This document shows, piece by piece, positions 8,427-17,326 of a stretch of DNA of 64,000 bases; position 1 is the stretch's first letter, and each line of letters starts with the position of its first letter. The DNA is from DAOUJI01 sp965197415. GTDB lineage: Bacteria; Chloroflexota; Dehalococcoidia; Lucifugimonadales; JAGWBF01. The notes under the pieces are model-generated. The model was not told the origin of the DNA and made no database searches. It saw only the letters and a list, made by a program, of their open reading frames with translations. The translations under genes and the position numbers were made by a program. Location of the stretch: contig OZ240207.1 of the NCBI GenBank assembly GCA_965197415.1, positions 2,232,001 to 2,296,000 on the forward strand, read 5' to 3'.

Positions 8427-9068
8427 GTGCCGGACAGGATTTCCCTCAAACTCCAACCTAGATCATCTTTTCGAAAGAAGAACAAGGCCCTGAGAAGGTC
8501 CGGGCTAACGCCGGTGCACCTGTACGGGCCAGGGATCGAGCCTAAAAGCCTTCAAATCACCAGCGCCGATCTGATAAAGGCGTTGGCCCAAGCAGGCGCC
8601 ACCACCCCCGTCTCCATCACCGTCGACGGCGAGTCCGGCGAGCACCTCGCTTTCGCACGAGAGGTGCAGTGGGACCCGGTGAGAGGCGACCTGGTTCACG
8701 TTGATTTTCTCCGAACGGTAGCAACAGAGCTGATCTCAGCAGAGGCCCCCGTAGTCCTGGAAGGTGAGTCAGCTGGGGCGAGGGCCTCCTTTGGTTCAGT
8801 GGTCCAACTGCTCCGGCAGGTCACCGTGGAGGCCCTGCCTCTGGACATGCCCAGGGAAATCCTGGTGGACGTGGGCGTACTGGACCAACCGGACTCAGTC
8901 CTCCGCGCCGGGGACCTGCCCATACCGAGAGGGGTTACACTGCTCACGGACCGGGAAGAGATGGTGGCCCGCGTGGAAGCAGGAAGAACCACATTCGAAG
9001 CGGCCGCAGGGCCTCAGGAAGAGGCTCCGCCTGCTGCAGACGCCAGCCCAGAAGAAGAGAGCACTTAG
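8427..9068 (+). CDS. rplY: Ribosomal protein bL25, long (CTC/TL5) form
   Basis: A 213-residue protein of the 5S-rRNA-binding bL25 family. The N-terminal ~90 residues are the L25 core (LRRSGLTPVHLYGPG, then the HVDF strand); residues ~95-190 form the second beta domain of the long CTC/TL5 form (VEALPLDMPREILVDVGVL). The acidic Pro/Ala/Glu tail is common in this form. The GTG start at 8427 has aaaggag about 9 bases upstream. The next gene starts immediately after the stop, suggesting co-transcription. Confidence 0.9.
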   Translation: MPDRISLKLQPRSSFRKKNKALRRSGLTPVHLYGPGIEPKSLQITSADLIKALAQAGATTPVSITVDGESGEHLAFAREVQWDPVRGDLVHVDFLRTVATELISAEAPVVLEGESAGARASFGSVVQLLRQVTVEALPLDMPREILVDVGVLDQPDSVLRAGDLPIPRGVTLLTDREEMVARVEAGRTTFEAAAGPQEEAPPAADASPEEEST

Positions 9069-9815
9069 GTGTACCTGGTCTATGTCGGCCAGTCCGGCGT
9101 CCCAGGCGACCCCGCAAGTCCTCATCCCCCTTTGCACGTCACCACGGGGCTTATGGTCCACGAGGAGTCTCTCCAAAGCATCAAGGCCCAGTTCGACGTG
9201 ATTTGCCACGGCTTCTTTGGCGCCATGCTGGGGTCCCCAGGTGCTCCCGACAGCCTGTGCGCGTCGGACCTGGTCCTTGGGAGCGGTCCCTTCGAGTCCT
9301 GGCCCTTGGTACGCCGCGAAAGAATGGTCGAAAGCCTCGTGAACATCATGACACGCAGGGAGACTCCGGTGATTGCGGCATACGTGAGCTCGGAGAAGTT
9401 CACCGCCGGAGACGTCTGGAGCGAGCCTTGGCACGCCGCTTTTTCCCGGGTCGTCTACAGCCTCGACATGCTCATGGACGAAATCAACGTCGAGCAAGCG
9501 CCGCCGACCTTGAATCCCCACGACGCTGCCCCCATAGAGGTCAAAGAGCGGGCCGTCATAGTCGCCGAGTCTTCGATGGCTGCCCGGTCCCGGACTGTAG
9601 ACGAACTGGTGCGGACATCCCTCGACCTGCCCACCGGCTCGGTGGCGGACAACGTGTTGTACTCCGGACAGTTCTCTCATTGCCACCTGCTGGCCGACTT
9701 GTGCGCGTATTTCGTGGGGACCGGAGTCCAGGACACCTCCGACGGAGGGAATACGTTGACAGAACTCCAGGAAGCCCACGTCGTTCAGGTCGTCTATCCG
9801 GTAGAATTTTTCTAG
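9069..9815 (+). CDS. DUF3800-like protein with altered N-terminal motif
   Basis: A 248-residue protein beginning at a GTG directly after the rplY stop. It opens MYLVYVGQSG, where DUF3800 proteins (predicted RNase H-fold nucleases, common in mobile elements) usually have an acidic Asp-Glu pair before Ser-Gly. The C-terminal segment HLLADLCAYFVGTG matches the ADL helix of that family. With the acidic pair replaced by Gly-Gln, nuclease activity is doubtful. The assignment rests on the two ends and overall size; the middle is not recognisable. It converges on fmt. Confidence 0.55.
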   Translation: MYLVYVGQSGVPGDPASPHPPLHVTTGLMVHEESLQSIKAQFDVICHGFFGAMLGSPGAPDSLCASDLVLGSGPFESWPLVRRERMVESLVNIMTRRETPVIAAYVSSEKFTAGDVWSEPWHAAFSRVVYSLDMLMDEINVEQAPPTLNPHDAAPIEVKERAVIVAESSMAARSRTVDELVRTSLDLPTGSVADNVLYSGQFSHCHLLADLCAYFVGTGVQDTSDGGNTLTELQEAHVVQVVYPVEFF

Positions 9816-9853
9816 CAAAACGCGCCGATGGGGTTAAGGCGATACACCCAGGC

Positions 9854-10828
9854 CTAACTTGGCAGCAGGGAACCCGGGAACTCTGGATAGCCGGCCAGAA
9901 ACTCCCGACCGGATTGGGGCCGCCTTCCCTCGAGCTGGAGGGCCTCCAGCGCCAGCGTCCCGTTGCCGGTGACCACTCCCAAGGGTGCATCCCCTTCCAG
10001 CGGCATCACTGTCCCCGGTGAACCCTGCACAGCCAAATCCACGGCCCGAGCGGATATGATCTTGAGGGTCTTGCCGCGCCATTGGGTGTACAGGCTCGGC
10101 CAGGGAGTGAACGCCCGCAGCTTCCGGTCCAAGTCTACGGCCGCAGCGTTCCATTCCGCCTTTCCGTCCTCTCTCTTGAGCAGCCTTGTGGTCGTGGCTC
10201 CGGCTTCCGCCTGGGCAACCGCCTCGATCCGCCCTTCCATCCAATCAGGCAACCGGTCCCTCAGCATCCGGGCACCCAACTCGAACAGGCGGGCGGTAAG
10301 GGCCTCGGCGGTGTCACGAGGCCCTATAGGAGCCGCCTCGGCGGAGACTATAGGGCCCGTGTCCATCCCCTGGTCCAGGAGCATCAGCGACACACCGGTC
10401 TCGGTGCGGCCGTCAATGATTGCCGTGGCGACGGGCGACGGCCCGCGGTACAGCGGCAGCAACGACGGATGTATGTTGAGGCAGCCGTGCGCGGGTATCG
10501 ACAAGAACTCGGCGGAGAGGAACTTTCCGTAGGCTGCAACCAGGACAACGTCCGGCGCCAGGGCCGCCATTTCCGCGGCCGCTGCTGGGTCCCGCAGGGA
10601 TTCCGGCTGGAATACATCAAGTCCCAACTCCATAGCCCGCACCTTCACCGGGCTGGGGGCCGGAGCTTTCGACCGGCCCTTGGGGCGGTCCGGCTGCGTA
10701 TAGATTGCGACAACCTTGCAGCCCATATCCATCAGGACCTCGAGGCCAGGAACGGCAAAGTCGGGAGTCCCCATGAATACGGCTCGGACGCTGGATATGT
10801 CGTTTCTTGAAACGGCGTGGGACGTCAT
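9854..10828 (-). CDS. fmt: Methionyl-tRNA formyltransferase
   Basis: A 324-residue enzyme that formylates initiator Met-tRNA with 10-formyl-tetrahydrofolate. The N-terminal Rossmann-like domain opens VFMGTPDFAVPG. The catalytic Asn and His are in NIHPSLLP, with the catalytic Asp in LLDQGMDTG, and YRGPSP follows as expected. The C-terminal ~100 residues form the OB-like tRNA-binding domain (AFTPWPSLYTQW). The start at 10828 lacks a clear Shine-Dalgarno; the first ~14 residues precede the conserved part. It is divergent from dnaA across a 242-bp AT-rich gap. Confidence 0.93.
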   Translation of the reverse strand: MTSHAVSRNDISSVRAVFMGTPDFAVPGLEVLMDMGCKVVAIYTQPDRPKGRSKAPAPSPVKVRAMELGLDVFQPESLRDPAAAAEMAALAPDVVLVAAYGKFLSAEFLSIPAHGCLNIHPSLLPLYRGPSPVATAIIDGRTETGVSLMLLDQGMDTGPIVSAEAAPIGPRDTAEALTARLFELGARMLRDRLPDWMEGRIEAVAQAEAGATTTRLLKREDGKAEWNAAAVDLDRKLRAFTPWPSLYTQWRGKTLKIISARAVDLAVQGSPGTVMPLEGDAPLGVVTGNGTLALEALQLEGRRPQSGREFLAGYPEFPGSLLPS

Positions 10829-11011
10829 CGTCGAATTCCAGAATGCGGGCTACGTTCCCAATATACCATGTGTGATTGCACTTAGAGGTAGCGCGTTACG
10901 AAAAACGGAACATCAGCTTATTTGTACTAAACTAACATTAGAACATATCTCAGAATTATACTATGTTCGACGCCAATTTTGGTCCGGCGGCAGTTTTCAA
11001 CGATTACCGCC

Positions 11012-11041
11012 TTGACAGCCCTTTCTATACCGCCCTTATCC
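11012..11041 (+). promoter_or_regulatory. Candidate dnaA promoter
   Basis: A perfect -35 (ttgaca, 11012-11017) is followed after 18 bases by ttatcc (11036-11041), a weak -10. It lies 30 bases upstream of the dnaA ATG at 11071, inside the 108 bases by which the reading frame could be extended. This supports the shorter dnaA start. No DnaA-box cluster is evident in 10829-11070. Confidence 0.4.
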
Positions 11042-11070
11042 TTTTTTACATAACCTCTACAGGCCTTCAC

Positions 11071-12429
11071 ATGACCGACATCAAAGCTGTAAATGGATGG
11101 AAAGCCGCGCTTGGCGAGTTGCAAGTGCGTGTGGACAGACACGTCTTCGACACATGGCTCAGAGATACCCGGGGCCTCTCCATCGAACGGGGAGTCTTGC
11201 TGGTGGGAGTGGCCACTCCCTTCTCTATTGAGTGGCTGGAGAGGCGAATGTACCCCACCATTCGGGAGACTGTGCAGAGGGTCGTGGACGGGGCCCTGGA
11301 CGTGGAGTTCAGATCCACGCCGGTCCTGGACACCGCCCGGTCTCCACTGGAGCATGCCCGGTCCGGCGCCGCCAACGGCCGCCGACCGGGCCAGTCTTCG
11401 TGGTCGGGACTTAACCGACATTACACCTTCCCTCGCTTCGTCGTGGGGTCGTCCAATCGGCTGCCCTACTCCGCGGCGATGACAGTGGCGGAGACCCCGG
11501 AGAACGCGTTCCAACCCTTGTTCATACATTCCCCGGCGGGGCTGGGGAAGACCCACTTGTTGCAGGCCATCGGCCATACCTCCATCGAGCGAGGAGACCG
11601 CATCCTCTATGTGACCGCAGAGCAGTTCACCAGCGAGTTCATCGCCGCCATACGCTCCAGGTCCACCGACGATTTCCGTGCAAAGTACAGAAGCGTGGAC
11701 GTGCTTCTGGTGGACGACGTTCAGTTTCTTGCCGGCAAGGAGCAGACGCAGGAGGCCTTCTTCCACACCTTCAACGACCTCTACAACTCCTCAGGCCAGG
11801 TGGTGCTTGCGTCGGACAGGCCGCCTAGGGACTTCCTGGACCTGGAAGACAGGCTTCGCTCCCGGTTTGAGTGGGGTCTCACGGCGGACATATGCGTCCC
11901 CGACATGGAGACCCGCGCTGCTATCCTTCGTAACAAGGCTAGCGATATGTCCGTCTCTTTAGAGGAGCCCGTACTCCACTACGCAGCCAACTATCCGTAT
12001 CGCAACGTCAGAGAGCTGGAGGGCTGCCTGAATCGAATCGTCGCGATGGCGAGGCTGTACAACTCTCCCATCACCATGGACCTAGTCGCTCAGGCCATCG
12101 CAGACCTGTTGCCCGACTTCACACGCGCCGCCGTCGGTCCTGAAACGATACTAGAACAAGTTGGCCTCCGCTTCTCCGTCGGACGTGAGAACTTGATTGG
12201 CACCAGCCGGAAAAAGGGCGTTCTGGAGCCCCGGAGAATAGCCATGTATCTCATGCACGAAGAGCTTGCCATGAGCGACACAGACATAGGAAGGCTCATG
12301 GGCGGTCGCAACCACTCTACTGTCATCAGCGCTCTCTCTAAGGTCAATCGTTCACTGCACACAGACTCTGCAATCAAGAACCACATCATAGCCATAAAGG
12401 AAGCCCTCATAAGCGGCGCTCCCGACTAA
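11071..12429 (+). CDS. dnaA: Chromosomal replication initiator DnaA
   Basis: A 452-residue replication initiator. Domain I (~1-80) contains FDTWLRDTRG. Domain II is short. The AAA+ domain III begins at HYTFPRFVVGSSNR, with Walker A in SPAGLGKTHLL, Walker B in VLLVDDVQFL and an Arg finger region near LRSRFEWGL. Domain IV ends with the DNA-binding signature MGGRNHSTVISAL. The frame is open for 36 codons upstream, but the ATG at 11071 gives the usual start and a promoter lies within the extension. The 206-bp AT-richer gap to obg holds no clear DnaA boxes. Confidence 0.96.
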   Translation: MTDIKAVNGWKAALGELQVRVDRHVFDTWLRDTRGLSIERGVLLVGVATPFSIEWLERRMYPTIRETVQRVVDGALDVEFRSTPVLDTARSPLEHARSGAANGRRPGQSSWSGLNRHYTFPRFVVGSSNRLPYSAAMTVAETPENAFQPLFIHSPAGLGKTHLLQAIGHTSIERGDRILYVTAEQFTSEFIAAIRSRSTDDFRAKYRSVDVLLVDDVQFLAGKEQTQEAFFHTFNDLYNSSGQVVLASDRPPRDFLDLEDRLRSRFEWGLTADICVPDMETRAAILRNKASDMSVSLEEPVLHYAANYPYRNVRELEGCLNRIVAMARLYNSPITMDLVAQAIADLLPDFTRAAVGPETILEQVGLRFSVGRENLIGTSRKKGVLEPRRIAMYLMHEELAMSDTDIGRLMGGRNHSTVISALSKVNRSLHTDSAIKNHIIAIKEALISGAPD

Positions 12430-12635
12430 TCCCGCCTCTTCAACACAACCAGCCCACCAAACCGCGCCCCTCGGTTCCTTCTAAACCCTGCTAACATGTA
12501 CAATACTCATGACTTATCCCTTGGCTTTTGAACGAATCAACAAGACTTTCCAACCATAGGCTCACACCTAACAGCCCCAGTTTTGAACATATCCAACGCC
12601 CTTATCACTACTATTAAACATCTCACAACACCAGA

Positions 12636-13916
12636 ATGATTGATTTAGCTAAGATAATCGTAATAGGCGGTTCAGGCGGCAACGGATGCGTCAGTTTTCG
12701 CCGAGAGAAGTTCGTTTCCAGAGGAGGCCCCGACGGCGGGGATGGGGGTCATGGCGGGAGTGTTTACATCATTGGGGATGACTCGATAAACACTTTGCTT
12801 CACTTAAGGTACAACTCTAGGTGGAAGGGTTCCCGGGGAGTCCACGGTAGAGGCCAGAACAGACGAGGAGCTAACGGGGAAGATGTGAAGATAAGGGCTC
12901 CAATCGGCACGGTGATTTGGAAGATGGGAGATGGGGAGAGAGTCGCTATAGGGGAGGTGTCGGAAGGTGAGGAGGAGCTCCTGGTTGCTGGTGGAGGCCG
13001 CGGCGGTTCCGGCAACGCTCGATTCGCCACTGCGACGCAGCAAGAGCCTCTTCTGGCTGAGAAGGGAATGGAAGGAGAGCGCGCGGAGCTTTTGTTGGAG
13101 TTGAAACTGCTGGCCGATGTGGGGATAGTCGGCAAACCCAACGCCGGAAAGTCTACGCTCATGTCCGTATGTTCGCGGGCGACTCCCAAGGTGGCACCGT
13201 ATCCATTCACCACGACGGAGCCAGCTCTGGGAGTGGTTGACCTCGGCGTTGGGTATGATCCTTTCGTGATGATGGAGGTCCCAGGGCTGATCCAGGGCGC
13301 TCACGAGGGATACGGTCTGGGACATGACTTCCTGAGGCACGCGGAGAGGGCTAGGTTGCTGGTCCACCTAGTGGACGGCAGCGCGGACGACCCCGCTGGG
13401 GACATGAAGCAGATAAACCGGGAGTTGAAGGCTTTCGACGATGACCTGGGATCGAAGCCGCAGATTGTCGTGGTCAACAAGGTGGATATTCCGGATGTAC
13501 AGGAGCTTGGAGACGTCCTTCAGGAGACGTTGACCGCAGCGAGCAAGGGCGGGCCTGCCACGGGCTCCGTGCATTTGGTCTCTGCTGCCACGGGCGAGGG
13601 CGTCGACGGCCTGATGCTCAAGGTCGTGGAAACTCTGAGCACACTTCCCAAGAGCGGACTGCGCATCAGCCCGGCGGTCCCTAAGGCGCCCGACGAACCC
13701 CCGCCGTTCACCATCACACGACGAGGAGCGGCATACCACGTATCGGCCCCGAAGATCGAGCGGATGCTTCCTATGGCGGATCTACGCGACTGGCGGGTGA
13801 TGATCCAGGTCTGGAAGCAGTTGAGAGACCTGGGCGTAGCTGACGCCTTGGAAGACATGGGAGTCAAGCCAGGAGATGCGGTTCACATCGGCAGGGCCGA
13901 GCTGGAATGGCTTTAG
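12636..13916 (+). CDS. obg: GTPase Obg/CgtA
   Basis: A 426-residue ribosome-associated GTPase. The glycine-rich Obg domain covers ~1-155 (GGSGGNGCVSFRREK, GGDGGHGG). The G domain has G1 GKPNAGKST and G4 NKVD. The G3 motif reads EVPGLIQGA, where most family members have Asp before Ile/Val-Pro-Gly-Leu; an unusual but conservative change. The C-terminal ~80 residues are the OCT domain, ending GDAVHIGRAELEW. The ATG has no obvious Shine-Dalgarno. It starts a run of three tightly spaced + strand genes with nadD and pyrE. Confidence 0.94.
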   Translation: MIDLAKIIVIGGSGGNGCVSFRREKFVSRGGPDGGDGGHGGSVYIIGDDSINTLLHLRYNSRWKGSRGVHGRGQNRRGANGEDVKIRAPIGTVIWKMGDGERVAIGEVSEGEEELLVAGGGRGGSGNARFATATQQEPLLAEKGMEGERAELLLELKLLADVGIVGKPNAGKSTLMSVCSRATPKVAPYPFTTTEPALGVVDLGVGYDPFVMMEVPGLIQGAHEGYGLGHDFLRHAERARLLVHLVDGSADDPAGDMKQINRELKAFDDDLGSKPQIVVVNKVDIPDVQELGDVLQETLTAASKGGPATGSVHLVSAATGEGVDGLMLKVVETLSTLPKSGLRISPAVPKAPDEPPPFTITRRGAAYHVSAPKIERMLPMADLRDWRVMIQVWKQLRDLGVADALEDMGVKPGDAVHIGRAELEWL

Positions 13917-13947
13917 GATGGGAGCAAGCCCGGAGTTCGGGAAGTAG

Positions 13948-14583
13948 ATGCGGCTCGGATTGATGGGCGGCACCTTCGACCCGATCCACTTAGGGCATCT
14001 TCTGGCGGCGGAAGAGGCGTTGGCAAGGTGCCAACTGGACGAGGTGTTGTTTGTGCCGGCTGGGAGGCCCTGGATGAAGGACGGAGGAGGCGTCTCCCCC
14101 GCCCACCATCGCATGAACATGACGACCCTGGCCGTGGCCTACAATCCCCGCTTCTCGGTCTCCTCCATTGAGGTGGACAGGGAAGGCCCCACGTACACCG
14201 TGGACACGCTGGAAGAACTTCGTGACGAGGACTGTTCCAGGGAGATGTTCCTGATCGTGGGAGCGGACTCGGTGGCGCAGATGGACCGCTGGAAGAAACC
14301 GGAGCGTATTCAGGAACTTTGCACCGTTATAGCCGTCCCAAGGCCGGGATACGATGCACCCGGCGTCTTGAAGGGAATGGATAAGTCCGCCCGCGTAATA
14401 TACCTGGACGCCCCGCTTACGGCCATCAGCGCGACGGAAGCGAGAGAAAGGGTGTCCAGGGGACTTGCGGTGGGTGATTGTGTCCCGGAGGCCGTGGAGG
14501 AGTATATTCAGCGGTACGGTCTGTATCAGGTTTCGTCCCTCGCCGTGAATTCGAACGCGCCGGAGGAGAGTCATGGCGGCTGA
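13948..14583 (+). CDS. nadD: Nicotinate-nucleotide adenylyltransferase
   Basis: A 211-residue enzyme of NAD synthesis that joins nicotinate mononucleotide to AMP. The nucleotidyltransferase HxGH motif is in GGTFDPIHLGHL at the start; FVPAGRPWMK and TYTVDTLEEL follow; ISATEAR near the end corresponds to the ISSTxxR motif. The gene follows obg by 31 bp, and its 3' end overlaps pyrE by 11 bp, so translation of pyrE is probably coupled. Confidence 0.93.
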   Translation: MRLGLMGGTFDPIHLGHLLAAEEALARCQLDEVLFVPAGRPWMKDGGGVSPAHHRMNMTTLAVAYNPRFSVSSIEVDREGPTYTVDTLEELRDEDCSREMFLIVGADSVAQMDRWKKPERIQELCTVIAVPRPGYDAPGVLKGMDKSARVIYLDAPLTAISATEARERVSRGLAVGDCVPEAVEEYIQRYGLYQVSSLAVNSNAPEESHGG

Positions 14584-15133
14584 GGCTGAACGTCTGCTTG
14601 AATTGGCCGTGCGCCTTGGGGCGCTGACGTACGGGGAGTTCACTCTCTCTTCAGGCAAAGTCAGCCCCTACTACTTCGATGGACGACTTTTGACGCTTGA
14701 CCCGGAGGGCGCCTTCCTGGTTGGACGAGCTTTCCTACCGGTGGTTAGAGAGGCTGGAGCCGAGGCGGTTGGTGGCCCCACATTAGGCGCTGACCCCATG
14801 GCCACGGCCATTGCGTTGACCAGCCACGTGGAAGGTACTCCCATACCGGCTTTCATAGTCAGGAAAGAGACTAAGGGCCACGGCGCGGGCCGGGCCATCG
14901 AGGGGCCGTTGCCTGAGGGATGCAAGGTTGCTGTCGTGGACGATACGTGCACGTTGGGAGGCTCTCTGATTAACGCCATAGAGGCCGCTGAGGCCGCCGG
15001 TTGCACAGTGGTCAAAGTGGCCACCATACTGGACAGGCAAGAGGGCGGGAGCCACGAGATTCGCCGCCGAGGTTATGACTACTGGACCCTGCTGGAGGCT
15101 ACGCCCGACGGCAAGGTAAAGCCAGCAGTCTAG
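14573..15133 (+). CDS. pyrE: Orotate phosphoribosyltransferase
   Basis: A 186-residue pyrimidine-synthesis enzyme that transfers orotate to PRPP. The start FTLSSGKVSPYYFD is typical; RKETKGHG is the catalytic flexible loop; the PRPP-binding loop reads VAVVDDTCTLGGS, slightly different from the usual D-V-x-T-T-G-G-S. The ATG lies inside the end of nadD, behind a ggaggag Shine-Dalgarno at 14561-14567. It converges on gyrB with only a palindromic repeat between. Confidence 0.92.
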   Translation: MAAEAERLLELAVRLGALTYGEFTLSSGKVSPYYFDGRLLTLDPEGAFLVGRAFLPVVREAGAEAVGGPTLGADPMATAIALTSHVEGTPIPAFIVRKETKGHGAGRAIEGPLPEGCKVAVVDDTCTLGGSLINAIEAAEAAGCTVVKVATILDRQEGGSHEIRRRGYDYWTLLEATPDGKVKPAV

Positions 15134-15169
15134 CCCCCTCTCCCTCAGGGAGAGGGTTGGGGTGAGGGT
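15134..15169 (+). repeat. Palindromic REP-like repeat between convergent genes
   Basis: The 36-bp gap between the pyrE and gyrB stops is filled by a 9-bp perfect palindrome (ccctctccc-tca-gggagaggg) and a ttggggtgaggg tail. This sequence type is dispersed in many bacterial genomes and is recognisable by its translated form PHPNPLPEGEG. It may act as a bidirectional terminator although it lacks a T run. Confidence 0.75.
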
Positions 15170-17098
15170 TTAGACGTCCAGTTCCTTGACGGAGCGGGCG
15201 TGGGTCTGGATGAACGCCTTTCTGGGGGCCACCTCGTCGCCCATGAGGGTGGTGAACACGTTGCTCACCTGGGTAACGTCCTCGATGGTCACCTGCAGCA
15301 GGCTGCGAGTCTCCGGGTTCATCGTGGTCTCCCACAGCTGGTCCGGGTTCATCTCACCCAAGCCCTTGTAGCGTTGCAACTGGATGTTCTTCTTGCCGTT
15401 GAGCCTCTCCAGGACCTGGTCCTTGCCTGGTTCAGTGTAGGCGTAGGACACGTCCTTCCCAGACTGGACGCGGTAGAGGGGCGGCTGGGCGATGTACAGG
15501 AAGCCGCCTTTTATGAGTTCCTCCATGCGCCTGAAGAACAGCGTGAGCATCAAGGTGCGTATGTGAGACCCGTCCACGTCGGCGTCGGTCATTATGATGA
15601 CCTTATGATAGCGGAGCTTAGTGGAGTTGAACTCCTCGCCTTCTCCGGCGCCCAGGGCGGCGATCACGGAGCGTATCTCCTCGTGGCCGAGTATCTTCTC
15701 CGGCTGGTGAAGCACCCGCTCCACGTTAAGAATCTTGCCCTTGATGGGAAGGATGGCCTGGAAGCGGCGGTCCCGGCCCATTTTGGCCGAACCTCCGGCA
15801 GATTCACCCTCCACGATGTAGACCTCGGACAGTTCGGGGTTGCGTTCCTGGCAGTCGGCCAGCTTCCCGGGCAGTGATGAGCCGTCCAGCGCGTTTTTGC
15901 GGATGACGAGCTCACGGGCCTTCTTGGCCGCGTCCCGCGCTTTCTGGGCCGTGACGCAGTTGTCGATGATCCGCCGGGCGTCGATGGGGTGCTCTTCCAG
16001 GTATTGGGAAAGAGTCTCTCCGATGGTCGTCTCGACGATTCCCTTGACCTCGGCGTTGCCTAGCTTGGTCTTGGTCTGTCCTTCGAATTGGGGGTCGGTG
16101 AGCTTAACGCTGACAACCGCGGTCAGGCCCTCCCGGACATCTTCTCCCGCCAGGTTTGGCTGGTCGTCTCTGAGCAGCTTCTGCTTGCGGCCGTAGTCGT
16201 TGATGACCCTCGTCAGGGCGGTGCGGAAGCCGGTCAGGTGGGTGCCGCCCTCCTCGGTGTTGATGCAGTTGGCGAAGGAGAGGACCGACTCGTTGTAGCC
16301 GTCGTTGTACTGTATGGCGGCTTCTACGATGGTGTCATCCACCGTTTTCAGCATGTAGAAGGGGTCGTCCTGGAGGGTCTTACGGGTGCGGTTCATGCTG
16401 CGGGCCAGGCTGGCGAGGCCCCCGTCGAAGTAGTAGGTGCGTTCGTTGTCGCCGCCTCGGCTGTGCCAGTCGCTGGTCAGATGGACTTCCAGGCTTTTGT
16501 TGAGGTATGCGATCTGGCGGAGGTGGCCGGTGATCATGTTGAAGTCATAGTCGATCTCCGGGAACACCTTGGGGTCGGGCGTGAAGATTACGGTCGTGCC
16601 GGTGACGCCGTCCTCGTCTTCATCCTGGGGCGTTTTTTGCAGGTCTCCCTGGGGGTCTCCCTCCTGGTACTCCTGGTAGTAGAGAAAGCCGTCACGGCGC
16701 ACCTCCACTCTGAGGTGGGACGAAAGGCCGTTGACCACCGAAGCGCCCACGCCGTGAAGGCCTCCAGACACCTTATAGGCGCCGCCACCGAACTTTCCTC
16801 CGGCGTGGAGGGTGGTCATGACCGTCTCGATGGCGGTCTTGCCCGTGGTGGGGTGTATGTCCGCCGGAATGCCCCGGCCGTTGTCCGACGCCCTCACCGA
16901 GCCGTCTTCCAGAATACGCACGTCAACCCGGTTGCAGTATCCGGCCATGGCCTCGTCTACGCTGTTGTCGACTATCTCATAAATCAGATGGTGCAGGCCC
17001 CGCTGGTCGGTGCTTCCGATGTACATCCCTGGTCGCCGTCGGACAGCCTCCAGACCTTCCAGGACCTGAATGTCTTTCGCGGTATATTCTAACGTCAT
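15170..17098 (-). CDS. gyrB: DNA gyrase subunit B
   Basis: A 642-residue ATPase subunit of a type IIA topoisomerase. The GHKL ATPase domain has EIVDNSVDEA (general base Glu), DNGRGIP and GLHGVGASVVN. The transducer region follows, and the TOPRIM domain has VEGESAGGSAK and DADVDGSHIRTL. The C-terminal GyrB motif QLWETTMNPETR is intact. ParE cannot be fully excluded because no gyrA/parC lies beside it. A likely -10 (tataat on the minus strand, 17170-17175) lies in the AT-rich upstream gap. Confidence 0.94.
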   Translation of the reverse strand: MTLEYTAKDIQVLEGLEAVRRRPGMYIGSTDQRGLHHLIYEIVDNSVDEAMAGYCNRVDVRILEDGSVRASDNGRGIPADIHPTTGKTAIETVMTTLHAGGKFGGGAYKVSGGLHGVGASVVNGLSSHLRVEVRRDGFLYYQEYQEGDPQGDLQKTPQDEDEDGVTGTTVIFTPDPKVFPEIDYDFNMITGHLRQIAYLNKSLEVHLTSDWHSRGGDNERTYYFDGGLASLARSMNRTRKTLQDDPFYMLKTVDDTIVEAAIQYNDGYNESVLSFANCINTEEGGTHLTGFRTALTRVINDYGRKQKLLRDDQPNLAGEDVREGLTAVVSVKLTDPQFEGQTKTKLGNAEVKGIVETTIGETLSQYLEEHPIDARRIIDNCVTAQKARDAAKKARELVIRKNALDGSSLPGKLADCQERNPELSEVYIVEGESAGGSAKMGRDRRFQAILPIKGKILNVERVLHQPEKILGHEEIRSVIAALGAGEGEEFNSTKLRYHKVIIMTDADVDGSHIRTLMLTLFFRRMEELIKGGFLYIAQPPLYRVQSGKDVSYAYTEPGKDQVLERLNGKKNIQLQRYKGLGEMNPDQLWETTMNPETRSLLQVTIEDVTQVSNVFTTLMGDEVAPRKAFIQTHARSVKELDV

Positions 17099-17169
17099 CT
17101 ACACTCCCCGATCCGAGTCCACCCCACACTTGAGAAATCTAAGAAACAGATACGAAATACGCTTGTTTA

Positions 17170-17175
17170 ATTATA
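17170..17175 (-). promoter_or_regulatory. Possible gyrB -10 element
   Basis: A perfect TATAAT on the minus strand about 72 bases upstream of the gyrB start, in an AT-rich 228-bp gap shared with the divergent MFS gene. No convincing -35 is seen at the right spacing. Confidence 0.35.
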
Positions 17176-17326
17176 CCATTCAGCCCCATTTATTTCCTGT
17201 GATTTCAGCGTCGATTAAGCCCCATTTCTTTATGTAAGTTGAGTATTTGTCGTGTAGGCAAGATAATACGTGCTCCGGTTTATCATCCTATGAATTAAGA
17301 AGCGGCAGAGGACAAAGAGACGGACA

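Noticed and set aside
10829..12635. Replication origin at dnaA
   Set aside because: The gaps on both sides of dnaA are AT-rich, but I see no cluster of 9-bp DnaA boxes; oriC cannot be supported from this sequence.
16088..17092. Long open frame opposite gyrB on the + strand
   Set aside because: It is the antisense shadow of a highly conserved gene in GC-rich DNA and has no protein-family features.
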